From Holophagales bacterium (GTDB taxonomy: Bacteria; Acidobacteriota; Thermoanaerobaculia; Multivoradales; Multivoraceae): DNA of 64,000 nt. Both the position numbers and the translations under genes were made by a program. Of this stretch, positions 52,901-59,313 are shown one piece after another (the first letter of the stretch is position 1; every line of letters begins with the position of its first letter). The stretch is taken from NCBI GenBank assembly GCA_009845425.1, contig VXZQ01000012.1:186001-250000 (forward strand). Reading direction: 5' to 3'. The notes below the pieces were generated by a model. It searched no databases and was not told where the DNA came from. It saw nothing but the letters and a program-made list of their open reading frames with translations.

Positions 52901-53672
52901 CCTTGTAGTCGGCGCTCCAGTCGACCCGCTGATGGTTCCAGAGGACATCCGCGTGCCAGCGGTTGGTGCCCGACTTGACGATCACGTTGGTGGAGGATCC
53001 GATGTAGCGGCCATACTCGGCGGAGGAGCCGCCGGCTTCCATCGACACCTCGGTGAGCGCCGTGGTGGGCAGGAAGACCCTGCTGCCGCCGAACTTGGCG
53101 AACGTCGTGTCGACCCCGTCGACGTAGACGCCCTGGTCGGCGAAGTGAGTGCCGTTGACTGACGGCCGCGTCTGCTGGATGTCGTCGTTCTCCGCGTCGG
53201 CGGTGACGCCCGGAAGGGCATTGATCACGCCGTAGTAGGTGCGGGTCGTACCGGCCGTCTGCTCGCCGATCTCGGACGTGACCGTGCTGCCGGCGGTGAC
53301 GTTGAACTTGTCGACCATGGGCGTTTCGGCGGTCACGTCGACGACGCCTCCTTCGACCGCGGCCTGCAGCGTCAGGTCGACGTCCCTGCGGTCGCCGGCT
53401 GCGGCGTGGAAGTTCGCCTGGGCCTCGCCCAGGCCCTCCAGCTCCGCGGTCAGTTCATAGCTGTCGGGAACGACTCCCACGAACCGGAACTGGCCGTTCT
53501 CATCCGTGATCGAGAACTTGTCGCCGCGTCCGCTGGAGAGGGTGACACTGACGCCGGGCAGGGGCGAGCCCCCCGGATCGACGACCGTGCCGCTGACCGT
53601 TGCGGTCTCCGGCGCGTCGGCGAAGGCGCCGACGGGGACGAGCAACGTCAGGATCAGTGCGAGTCGCTTCAT
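49992..53672 (-). CDS. Oar-like TonB-dependent receptor (copy 1)
   Basis: 1226 residues. Signal peptide MKRLALILTLLVPVGAFA; then a carboxypeptidase-regulatory-like Ig fold (ATVSGTVVDPGGSPLPGVSV to about residue 105); then the plug (TAETPMVDKFNVTAGSTV, RPSVNGTHFADQGVYVDG, VSMEAGGSSAEYGRYIGSST to about 240); then a very large beta-barrel ending in the outer-membrane Phe (RTVRANFKLRF). This is the layout of Oar/SusC-like receptors for large or complex ligands; no clear TonB box is visible. Fourteen cysteines lie in the barrel part, unusual for an outer-membrane protein, and all are matched in the paralogue. The leader has GAGGAGGAGCTC before the ATG and a strong promoter 50 bases upstream. The ligand is unknown; no SusD-like partner is present. 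Confidence 0.9.
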   Translation of the reverse strand: MKRLALILTLLVPVGAFADAPETATVSGTVVDPGGSPLPGVSVTLSSGRGDKFSITDENGQFRFVGVVPDSYELTAELEGLGEAQANFHAAAGDRRDVDLTLQAAVEGGVVDVTAETPMVDKFNVTAGSTVTSEIGEQTAGTTRTYYGVINALPGVTADAENDDIQQTRPSVNGTHFADQGVYVDGVDTTFAKFGGSRVFLPTTALTEVSMEAGGSSAEYGRYIGSSTNVIVKSGTNRWHADVLWNHQRVDWSADYKDQPSLAERRNRPYPVDWFRRCHGDQRDQGRGQIPPSIVEEVSTINRDACLPGSDEWAGSSDGYEFSTGGPLRRDKFWFFVGASEFDDAYSERLLGGDPYDVSLFADARILKLNMQPSASHSFAASWIDTPAFRNYFNWQSYDYWTPTPHENDSVLSTVSWNYAISSNWFLEAKIADQETQENKFLACHDILEQENPAAQSVDGIPILEWLSQDNYRDTPARMIETCLQAKSLDRGPIAGHTATNTSGGDTSYPLRFPFDPSLGIFYPGNNYNVYRDAENLSSWHNGWILSDGFGFNAFPREQANVGLTQFAGANHELKYGFDYQDTKWEGENARVPLLQGWGFDPTNPFGYLGAGTIADDTCATPFTRTGTSAIRGRTCYFTDHNSTFLTCEGNAPDGMPHRPTTVEHVNGEVVRTPGTCVGRGTGDSEVRNIGFYVRDRFTIGDHWTVNMGLRAETQEAWNDVRRQVIDDSYVDPRLNITYDIKGDGALLLNASWGQYHAMLNQAWISGGDSNVPSMHDLWNGYEGHEVFLFCDPADIATFDFLQFLGLTNYGCRVPQRRDSLHNGTVGAPLPGYNLSWELTTPGLMWDAVQAGVLDYDVQTYYKQEAILGLEWQFRPNWALDVKYIDWQLQDMMFSNNQLDHKGRNIGVTENYHDLFDILVAFDDARAATWAAQGYDPAERPAQLNREALERADPAKNSFKGVQVQLNRRFADGWALYNNLAWASTDTTGAGAWWNNTNSTYLEAAHVVLNQQNIDSCQASQTRPDRRTGRTRLYPEDCVARLTDWLGYPASMINRRGANGTYDREWIWNSFGFKTWRLGNQDLTLGGHLTFQTGTPWTTSSGAGYERPCGPRPPGIPTSIPICLPVDVTDANANQRPGTSNTGVGFPLHPSGTEGRRTADEYTVNLSGAWGFPLGIGNTRGELRVEVLNVTNQQRRRSWNSAGEVLPVRRFFQRPRTVRANFKLRF

Positions 53673-53720
53673 GAGCTCCTCCTCGGATCGAGGTTGTAGA
53701 GAAGGCTGAGTGCCAAAACC

Positions 53721-53748
53721 ACTATACGCCCGGCCGCGAGCGAGTCAA
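53721..53748 (-). promoter_or_regulatory. Sigma70-like promoter of receptor gene 1
   Basis: Minus strand: TTGACT (53748-53743), 16-base spacer, TATAGT (53726-53721), predicting a start near 53714 and a leader of about 42 bases. The second receptor gene has the same pair with the same spacing, and the boxes are conserved while the spacer is not. Confidence 0.78.
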
Positions 53749-53763
53749 AGAAGGGCGAGATGG

Positions 53764-53779
53764 ATCCAGAATGTTGGAT
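53764..53779. promoter_or_regulatory. Palindrome ATCCA-N6-TGGAT upstream of receptor promoter 1
   Basis: Arms ATCCA (53764-53768) and TGGAT (53775-53779) around six bases, ending 15 bases upstream of the -35 box. A longer version (GATCCA-N6-TGGATC) occurs upstream of the second receptor promoter. Conservation between the copies suggests a regulator site; the protein is unknown. Confidence 0.45.
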
Positions 53780-53806
53780 GGCCGCCGCCGTACGCTCGTT
53801 TGCCGC

Positions 53807-53843
53807 GGAAAGAGAAAGGGGAGAGAGCCGAAGCCCTCTCCCC
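53807..53843 (-). terminator. UUCG-tetraloop terminator of receptor gene 2
   Basis: Same 11-bp stem and TTCG loop as at 49920-49945 (stem 53818-53843), followed on the minus strand by TTTCTCTTTCC. It isolates the second receptor gene from the promoter of the first. Confidence 0.78.
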
Positions 53844-53855
53844 TCGATTTCCCTG

Positions 53856-53879
53856 AACCGGGGGCCGAAGCCCCAGGTT
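53856..53879 (-). terminator. Proximal UUCG hairpin after receptor gene 2
   Basis: Arms AACC-G-GGGGC (53856-53865) and its near-complement (53870-53879) around CGAA on the plus strand, i.e. a TTCG loop in the transcript, with one G-A mismatch. It lies 13 bases after the stop and makes a double-hairpin terminator with the distal one. Confidence 0.55.
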
Positions 53880-53892
53880 CTGTCGTTCCGGC

Positions 53893-56800
53893 CTAGAACC
53901 GGAACTTGATGTTGGCGCGGATCGTCCGCGGGCGCTGGAAGAACCGGCGCACCGGGTAGACCTCGCCACGACCGTCCCAATCGCGACGGCGCTGCTGGTT
54001 GGTCGCGTTCAGGACCTCGACCCGGAGTTCGCCACGAACGTCCCGGTAGCCCATGGGGAAGCCCCATGCGCCGCTCAGGTTGACCGTGTACTCATCCGCG
54101 GTCCGATGTCCCTCGGCGCCAGCCGGGAACAGGCGCACGCCGATGCCCGAGTTGGCCGTGCCCGGCCGTGCGTCGCTCGTCGGATCGGAGGGAGTGATCG
54201 GCGGACAGGTCCGCAGCCCCGAAGGCCTGGCGCCCGGGGCGCAGGTCTTCGCGGCGCCGACGCCGGCGCCTTCCGACCGGTACCAGGGGGTGCCGGTCTG
54301 GAAGGTCAGGTGACCACCCAGCGTCAGATCCTGGTTACCGATCCGCCAGGTCTTGAACCCGAAGGAGTTGTAGATCCAGGTGCGGTCGTACACGTGGTTC
54401 GGGCCGCGCTGGTTGATCATGCTGCCCGGCAAGCCGATGAAGTTGCTCAGCCGCGCATAGCAGTCCTCGGGATACGTCCTCGTCCTGCCGGTGCGGCGAT
54501 CAGGTTCCGTCTGGCTTTCCTGGCAGTCCTCGATGTGGCCCTCGCCGAGGTTCACGTGAGCGAGTTCCAGGTAGCCGCTGTCCGTGTTGTTCCACCAGAC
54601 GCCTCCGCCCGTGGTGTCCGTCTCGGACCAGGCCACGTTGTTGTAGAGCGCCCAGCCGTCCGCGAACCGCCGGTTCAACTGGACCTGCAGACCCCGGTAG
54701 GAGTTCTTCGCCGGATCCGCGTTGGCCAGGGCCTCGCGGTTGACGGCGCTCGTGCGGTCGGCTTCATCGAAGCCTGCCGCCGCCCACCTGTCCCTTCTCG
54801 CGTCGTCGAACGCGAGAACGATCTTCTCCAGGTCGTGGTAGTTCTCCGTGATGCCGATGTTGCGGCCCCGGTAATCGAGCTGGAAGTTGGAGAACATCAT
54901 GTCCTGCAACTGCCAGTCGATGTACTTGACATCCAGCGCCCAGTCCGGGCGGAACTGCCACTCGAGGCCGATGATCGCCTCCTGCTTGTAGTAGGTCTGG
55001 ATGTCGAAGTCGTAGTAGCCCTCCTGGACCGCGTCCCACATGAGGCCGGGCTGTGCCAGCTCCCAGGACAGGTTGTAGCCGGGGATTCCCTCGCCTACCG
55101 TGCCGTTGCGGATCGTGTCGCGCCGCGACGGGTGGTTGCAGTCGTAGCTGACGTACCCGATCGACCTCAGGAGGTTCATCCCGAAGATGTCACCAGGATC
55201 GCAGAAGAGGAAGACCTCGCGGCCTTCGTACCCGTTCCACAGATCGTGCATGCTGGGACGGGCCACGTCGCCGCCGGAGATCCACGCCTGGTTGAGCATC
55301 GCGTGGTACTGGCCCCAGGTTGCGTTGAGCAGCAGGGCGCCGTCCCCCTTGATGTCGTAGGCGATGTTGATCCGCGGGTCGACGTAGGTGTCGTCCACGA
55401 CCTGGCGCCGGACGTCGTTCCAGGCCTCCTGAACTTCCGCCCGGATGCCGAGGTTGATCACCCAGTGGTCGCCGATCGTGAAGCGGTCACGGGCGAAGAA
55501 GCCGACGTTGCGGACCTCCGTGTCGCCGCTGCCGCGGCCGACGCAGGTGCCGATCGTGCGGACGATCTCGCCGTTGACCCGCTCGATCTGTGTCGGCCGG
55601 TGCGGCAGTCCGTCCGTGTGGTTGCCCTCGCAGGTCAGGAGCGGTGAGTTGTAGTCGACGAAGTAGCAGCCGCGGCCTCGCGTCGTCGCTCCCAGGAAGT
55701 TCGGGTTCTCAGGCGACGTGCTGTAGCCCCGCAAGAGGGAGCACGCATCGTCCTCCATCGTTCCAGCCTGGTAGTACCCGAACGGGTTGGTGGCGTCGAA
55801 GCCCCAGCCGTTGAACAGCGGCACGCGGGCGTTCTCACCCTCCCACTTCGTGTCCTGGTAGTCCAGGCCGTACTTCAACTCGTGATTGGCGCCGATGAAC
55901 TGGGTCAGACCGACGTTCGCCTGCTCGCGCGGGAACGCGTTGAAGCCGAAGCCGTCGGAGAGGATCCAGCCGTTGTGCCAGGCCTGCAGGTTCTCGTTGT
56001 CCCGGTACACGTTGTAGTTGTTTCCGGGATAGAAGATGCCCAGGGACGGGATGAACGGGAACCGCAGCGGGTAGCTGGTGTCGCCGCCCGAGGTGTTCGT
56101 TGCGCTGTGACCGGCGATCGGGCCACGGTCGAGCGACTTGGCCTGCAGGCAGGTCTCCACCATGCGCGCCGAGGCGTTGGGGAAGTTGTCCTGGGCAAGC
56201 CACTCGAGGATCGGAATGCCGTCGACGTTCAGGACCTCGGGATTCTCCTGCTCCAGCTTGTTGTAGCAGGCGAGGTACTTGTTCTCCTGGGTTTCCTGGA
56301 AGGCGACTTTCGCCTCCAGGTACCAGTTGCTCGTGACGGCGTAGTTCCAGTTGACCGTCGACAGCACGCTGTCGTTCTCGTGCGGCGTCGGCGTCCAGTA
56401 GTCCGATGACGGAATGTGGAAGTAGTTCCGGAACGCCGGCGTATCGATAGCCGAGGCGGCGAACGAATGGCTCGCGGTCGGCTGCATGTTCAGCTTGAAG
56501 ATGCGCGCGTCGTTGAACAGGCTGATGTCGTACGGGTCGCCGCCGATCAGCCGCTCTGAGTACGCGTCGTCGAACTCGCTGACGCCGAGGAAGAACCAGA
56601 ACCTGTCGCGCTGGATCGGGCCGCCGGCCGAAAACTCGTAGCCGTCGGAAGCGCCGGCCCACTCGTCGCTGCCGGGCAGACAGGGCTCGCGGTTCGTCGT
56701 GAACAGCTCCGAACTCAGGTCGCCGGCGGGGATCTTCCCGCGGCCGGCGTCCCGCTCGTCGCCGTGGCAACGCCGGAACCAGTCGACCGGATACGGCTTG

Positions 56801-57597
56801 TTCTGCCGTTGGTCGAGGGCCGGCTGGTCCTTGTAGTCGGCGCCCCAGTCGATCGCCTGGCGCTGCCAGAGCGCGTCGACGTGCCACCGGTTCGTGCCCG
56901 ACTTGACGATCACGTTGGTCGAGGAGCCGATGTAGCGGCCGTACTCGGCGGAGGAGCCGCCGGCCTCCATCGAAACCTCGGTCACTGCCGTGGTGGGCAG
57001 GAAGACCCGGCTGCCGCCGAACTTGGCGAACGTGGTGTCGACACCGTCGATGTAGACGCCCTGATCCGCGAAGTGCGTGCCGTTGACGGACGGCCGCGTC
57101 TGCTGGATGTCGTCGTTCTCCGCGTCGGCGGTGACGCCTGGCAGAGCGTTGATGACACCGTAGTAGGTCCGCGTCGTGCCGGCGGTCTGTTCGCCGATCT
57201 CGGATGTGACTGTGCTGCCCGCGGTGACGTTGAACTTGTCGACCATGGGCGTTTCGCCGGTGACGGTCACCTCACCCTCGATGGCGGCCTGCAGGGTCAG
57301 GTCGAGATCCTGCCGGTCGCCGGCGGCGGCGTGGAACTCGGCCGCCGCCTCGCCCAAACCTTGGAGTTCCGCCTTCAGGTTGTAGGCGCCGGGCACGACG
57401 CCGACGAACCGGAACTGGCCGTTCTCGTCCGTGATCGCGAACTTGTCGCCACGCTCACTGGACAGGGTGACACTGACGCCTGGAAGCGCGGAGCCTCCCG
57501 GGTCAACGATCGTGCCGCTGACGGTTGCCGTCTCCGGTGCGTCGGCAAAAGCGCCGAACGGGACCAGCAACATCAGGACCACTGCGAGTCGCTTCAT
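53893..57597 (-). CDS. Oar-like TonB-dependent receptor (copy 2)
   Basis: 1234 residues from ATG 57597, which begins MKRLAVVLMLLVPFGAFA and aligns with the paralogue start; the open frame extends 15 codons further up but into the leader. Domains are as in copy 1: signal peptide, regulatory-like Ig fold, plug (GETPMVDKFNVTAGSTV) and a large barrel ending RTIRANIKFRF. Long blocks are identical to copy 1 (for example IGLEWQFRPDWALDVKYID with one change, RRFADGWALYNN). Divergent blocks are loop-like, e.g. around DDACSLLRGY, FGMNLLRSIGYVSYDC and KTCAPGARPSGLRTC. All 14 cysteines occur at matching places. The two receptors probably take up related but different ligands. Confidence 0.9.
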   Translation of the reverse strand: MKRLAVVLMLLVPFGAFADAPETATVSGTIVDPGGSALPGVSVTLSSERGDKFAITDENGQFRFVGVVPGAYNLKAELQGLGEAAAEFHAAAGDRQDLDLTLQAAIEGEVTVTGETPMVDKFNVTAGSTVTSEIGEQTAGTTRTYYGVINALPGVTADAENDDIQQTRPSVNGTHFADQGVYIDGVDTTFAKFGGSRVFLPTTAVTEVSMEAGGSSAEYGRYIGSSTNVIVKSGTNRWHVDALWQRQAIDWGADYKDQPALDQRQNKPYPVDWFRRCHGDERDAGRGKIPAGDLSSELFTTNREPCLPGSDEWAGASDGYEFSAGGPIQRDRFWFFLGVSEFDDAYSERLIGGDPYDISLFNDARIFKLNMQPTASHSFAASAIDTPAFRNYFHIPSSDYWTPTPHENDSVLSTVNWNYAVTSNWYLEAKVAFQETQENKYLACYNKLEQENPEVLNVDGIPILEWLAQDNFPNASARMVETCLQAKSLDRGPIAGHSATNTSGGDTSYPLRFPFIPSLGIFYPGNNYNVYRDNENLQAWHNGWILSDGFGFNAFPREQANVGLTQFIGANHELKYGLDYQDTKWEGENARVPLFNGWGFDATNPFGYYQAGTMEDDACSLLRGYSTSPENPNFLGATTRGRGCYFVDYNSPLLTCEGNHTDGLPHRPTQIERVNGEIVRTIGTCVGRGSGDTEVRNVGFFARDRFTIGDHWVINLGIRAEVQEAWNDVRRQVVDDTYVDPRINIAYDIKGDGALLLNATWGQYHAMLNQAWISGGDVARPSMHDLWNGYEGREVFLFCDPGDIFGMNLLRSIGYVSYDCNHPSRRDTIRNGTVGEGIPGYNLSWELAQPGLMWDAVQEGYYDFDIQTYYKQEAIIGLEWQFRPDWALDVKYIDWQLQDMMFSNFQLDYRGRNIGITENYHDLEKIVLAFDDARRDRWAAAGFDEADRTSAVNREALANADPAKNSYRGLQVQLNRRFADGWALYNNVAWSETDTTGGGVWWNNTDSGYLELAHVNLGEGHIEDCQESQTEPDRRTGRTRTYPEDCYARLSNFIGLPGSMINQRGPNHVYDRTWIYNSFGFKTWRIGNQDLTLGGHLTFQTGTPWYRSEGAGVGAAKTCAPGARPSGLRTCPPITPSDPTSDARPGTANSGIGVRLFPAGAEGHRTADEYTVNLSGAWGFPMGYRDVRGELRVEVLNATNQQRRRDWDGRGEVYPVRRFFQRPRTIRANIKFRF

Positions 57598-57640
57598 AGA
57601 GCTTCTCCTCGGATCAAGTTGTAGGGAAAGCGAGAGCGGC

Positions 57641-57668
57641 ACTATATGACGGGCTGGACGGATGTCAA
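57641..57668 (-). promoter_or_regulatory. Sigma70-like promoter of receptor gene 2
   Basis: Minus strand: a perfect -35 TTGACA (57668-57663), 16-base spacer, -10 TATAGT (57646-57641). The start would be near 57634, giving a leader of about 37 bases with GAGGAGAAGCTCT before ATG 57597. Confidence 0.8.
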
Positions 57669-57702
57669 GGACGAGGCGGACTAGGCTTGAAACGGTGTAG
57701 CA

Positions 57703-57720
57703 GATCCAGATCGTTGGATC
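57703..57720. promoter_or_regulatory. Palindrome GATCCA-N6-TGGATC upstream of receptor promoter 2
   Basis: Perfect 6-bp arms at 57703-57708 and 57715-57720. It lies 34 bases upstream of the -35 box, against 15 bases in the other copy. Candidate site for a shared transcriptional regulator. Confidence 0.45.
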
Positions 57721-57771
57721 GGACTCGCGTAGTCGGCGGTGAGGCGGCCGTGCGAGCGCACGCCGTCTCTA

Positions 57772-57811
57772 CGGCTCACGCGCCAGCGGCACGAGCCGCG
57801 AGGCGCGGATC
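57772..57811 (-). pseudogene. Remnant of a vapC-like gene (40-bp direct repeat)
   Basis: These 40 bases are identical to 58590-58629, the 3-prime part of the intact vapC gene, and on the minus strand encode the same tail (IRASRLVPLAREP). Sequence on both sides differs. It is the end of a lost toxin gene or the trace of a duplication spanning the coiled-coil gene; the rest of the 57669-57848 stretch shows no gene. Confidence 0.6.
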
Positions 57812-57848
57812 TGTCAGGTGCGGTCCGAGCCCGGCTCCGACGCGACGG

Positions 57849-58397
57849 TCAGCGTTGGGCGAGCTGCAGGGCGATGCCGATGATGCCGCCGAGCATCGGC
57901 ACCATCAGGGCGAAGAGGCCGCCGAGGATCCACTTGACCATACGGAGTTCGCCCCTGAGTCCGTCGATCTGGCCTTGCATGCCGTTCAACTGGCCGCGCA
58001 TCCCGTCCAACTGACCGGAGATCTCCTGACGGAAGCTCTCGAAACGCTCCCTGACCTCCTGACGGAGCGCTTCCATCGCCCGCTCCAGGCCCTCGATGCG
58101 TGTCGTGTTGTTCGCCACGGTAGCCGTGAGATGGCTGAGTTCTTCCCGGACCTCGGCGATGTCGTGCTTGAGTTCCGTCCGGACTTCGACCAGGTCGTCC
58201 TTCGTCGCTAGTCTCTCTTCCCGGCTGGTGATCATGTCGACGAGCGCCTCCGTCTGGTTCGCCCTGAAGCCGGCTCTCTCAAGCCGACGTCTCGTCCGCC
58301 GAGCGCTTGACTCTACCGTGTGTCCACCCATGAATCTGCTCCCGTCGTCGTCGTTGAGTTCGTTGAGGGCCGGCATGGTCACGCCTCGGTTCGCCAT
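57849..58397 (-). CDS. Coiled-coil protein with C-terminal membrane helix (DUF1640-like)
   Basis: 182 residues. An N-terminal segment RAGFRANQTEALVDMI followed by LATKDDLVEVRTELKHDIAEV is reminiscent of DUF1640-type proteins. A long coiled coil of Glu/Arg/Leu heptads (about 60-150), with repeated QLDGMRGQLNGMQGQIDGL units, leads to one hydrophobic helix (WILGGLFALMVPMLGGIIGIAL) close to the C-terminus. ATG 58397 is taken; ATG 58376 is also possible. Such small tail-anchored coiled-coil proteins often sit near toxin-antitoxin genes and mobile DNA, but have no assigned function. The 183 bases between this gene and vapC contain nothing I can identify. Confidence 0.7.
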   Translation of the reverse strand: MANRGVTMPALNELNDDDGSRFMGGHTVESSARRTRRRLERAGFRANQTEALVDMITSREERLATKDDLVEVRTELKHDIAEVREELSHLTATVANNTTRIEGLERAMEALRQEVRERFESFRQEISGQLDGMRGQLNGMQGQIDGLRGELRMVKWILGGLFALMVPMLGGIIGIALQLAQR

Positions 58398-58580
58398 TAC
58401 GTCGCCGGCCTGGCGACCCGGCCCGCGCAGCTGACGCCCGCAAGGAAGATGTGCCGGTGTGGCAGCTTCCTTACCGACATGGACGGATTCGTCGCGGGAA
58501 CTTCAGCGTCAACGGCAAGGACAGGCAGCCCAGGCGCTGGTTGAGCGTCCCCGGACTGGGCGAGAAGGTTCTCGGCGATC

Positions 58581-58955
58581 TCAGCGCCGCGGCTCACGCG
58601 CCAGCGGCACGAGCCGCGAGGCGCGGATCGTCCTGTCCCGCGTAAGCAGCGGCACCTGCTCGACGATGCTGGTTGCCGCGATCAACTCGTCGGCCGGGTC
58701 GCCCCGGAAGTCGAGTTCGCAGCTCGCGTGGCAGATGGCAGGCGTCAAGGGCCACACTCGAATCTGCCGCAGGACTCTCCCGATCCTTGCATCTTCGAGG
58801 TCGAACTCGATGCGTCCAAGCTGCGCTAGCCTGGCGATCTCCCAGAGCACGATGGGCGAGATGCCCCACTCGTTCGCGGCCAGAATCCGGCGTTCCGCAG
58901 GCGCCAGGGCATCCTCGAGGCTGTGGATCAGGATGTGGGTGTCAAGATTCAGCAT
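58581..58955 (-). CDS. vapC: PIN-domain toxin, VapC type
   Basis: 124 residues. The PIN-domain acidic residues are present: Asp in MLNLDTHI, Glu in SPIVLWEIARL, Asp in DPADELIAATSI, and Asp in LLTRDRTIR, so the ribonuclease site looks intact. VapC toxins cleave specific RNAs, often tRNA or rRNA, when freed from the antitoxin. The start overlaps the antitoxin gene by 14 bases, the usual arrangement. The last part of the gene (58590-58629) is duplicated at 57772-57811. The closest branch is the one with a Phd/YefM-type partner. Confidence 0.9.
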   Translation of the reverse strand: MLNLDTHILIHSLEDALAPAERRILAANEWGISPIVLWEIARLAQLGRIEFDLEDARIGRVLRQIRVWPLTPAICHASCELDFRGDPADELIAATSIVEQVPLLTRDRTIRASRLVPLAREPRR

Positions 58956-59163
58956 CCCACCTGACGCCCGTGCTCATGATGTCTCCGTGAACGCGGATTC
59001 TGCCCTTGAGACTGCCGATCAGGTGCTCCGACGTTCGCGCCACCGGGATCAGCTTGGCCACGGGACGCCCGTGCTTGGTGATCACCACGCCATCCGCGTC
59101 GACCTGGTCGAGAATGGCCAGACACTTCTCCTTGAACTGGGCGGCTGCGATGGTCCGGGTCAT
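58942..59163 (-). CDS. Phd/YefM-type antitoxin of the VapC-like toxin
   Basis: 73 residues from ATG 59163; an in-frame start 36 bases upstream falls between the promoter and the ribosome site and adds an atypical N-terminus. The N-terminal DNA-binding domain of the Phd/YefM fold is evident (TRTIAAAQFKEKCLAILDQV, then DGVVITKHGRPVAKLIPV), followed by a C-terminal toxin-binding tail (LKGRIRVHGDIMSTGVRWDAES). In this family it neutralises the toxin and represses its own operon. A palindrome lies over the promoter upstream. Confidence 0.9.
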   Translation of the reverse strand: MTRTIAAAQFKEKCLAILDQVDADGVVITKHGRPVAKLIPVARTSEHLIGSLKGRIRVHGDIMSTGVRWDAES

Positions 59164-59214
59164 CTGGATGTCCTTTCTTGGCGCGCTTCGCGTCCTCACT
59201 CCAAGAGGGGACAG

Positions 59215-59243
59215 ATGATACGGCCGGACACTGTTTGTGTCCA
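59215..59243 (-). promoter_or_regulatory. Promoter and operator-like palindrome of the toxin-antitoxin operon
   Basis: Minus strand: TGGACA (59243-59238), 17-base spacer, TATCAT (59220-59215); start near 59208, leader about 45 bases. A perfect inverted repeat GGACAC-N5-GTGTCC (59226-59242) covers the -35 and most of the spacer, the expected place for autorepression by the antitoxin. Confidence 0.65.
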
Positions 59244-59313
59244 GAGGCTTGGGCGCGGCGTTTGGGAAGGTGCGGGTGGCTGGTTGCCGGCCAGCGACGG
59301 GCGTACTCCGTGC

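Larger units (their letters stand above)
49910..53779 (-). repeat. Receptor cassette, copy 1 of a tandem duplication
   Basis: The segment holds a palindrome, a promoter, a leader, a 1226-codon receptor gene and two hairpins. It matches copy 2 (53807-57720) in the same order and on the same strand along its whole length, including non-coding parts such as the SD leader and the distal terminator. The two copies therefore arose by tandem duplication of a complete transcription unit of about 3.85 kb. Confidence 0.85.
53807..57720 (-). repeat. Receptor cassette, copy 2 of a tandem duplication
   Basis: The upstream copy of the duplicated receptor transcription unit: palindrome (57703-57720), promoter (57641-57668), leader, a 1234-codon gene and two hairpins (53807-53879). 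Differences from copy 1 concentrate in barrel loops, while the N-terminal domain, plug and cysteines are kept. An extra stretch of about 19 bases separates its palindrome from its promoter. Confidence 0.85.

Noticed and set aside
50409-55647. Long plus-strand open frames opposite the TonB-dependent receptors (917 and 513 codons)
   Set aside because: Low-complexity Val/Arg/Gly/Asp translations opposite two clearly coding genes, with similar shadows in both because the genes are paralogues.
58397-58597. A 66-codon minus-strand frame between vapC and the coiled-coil gene
   Set aside because: No homology or SD that I can see; it overlaps the vapC end and looks like chance.
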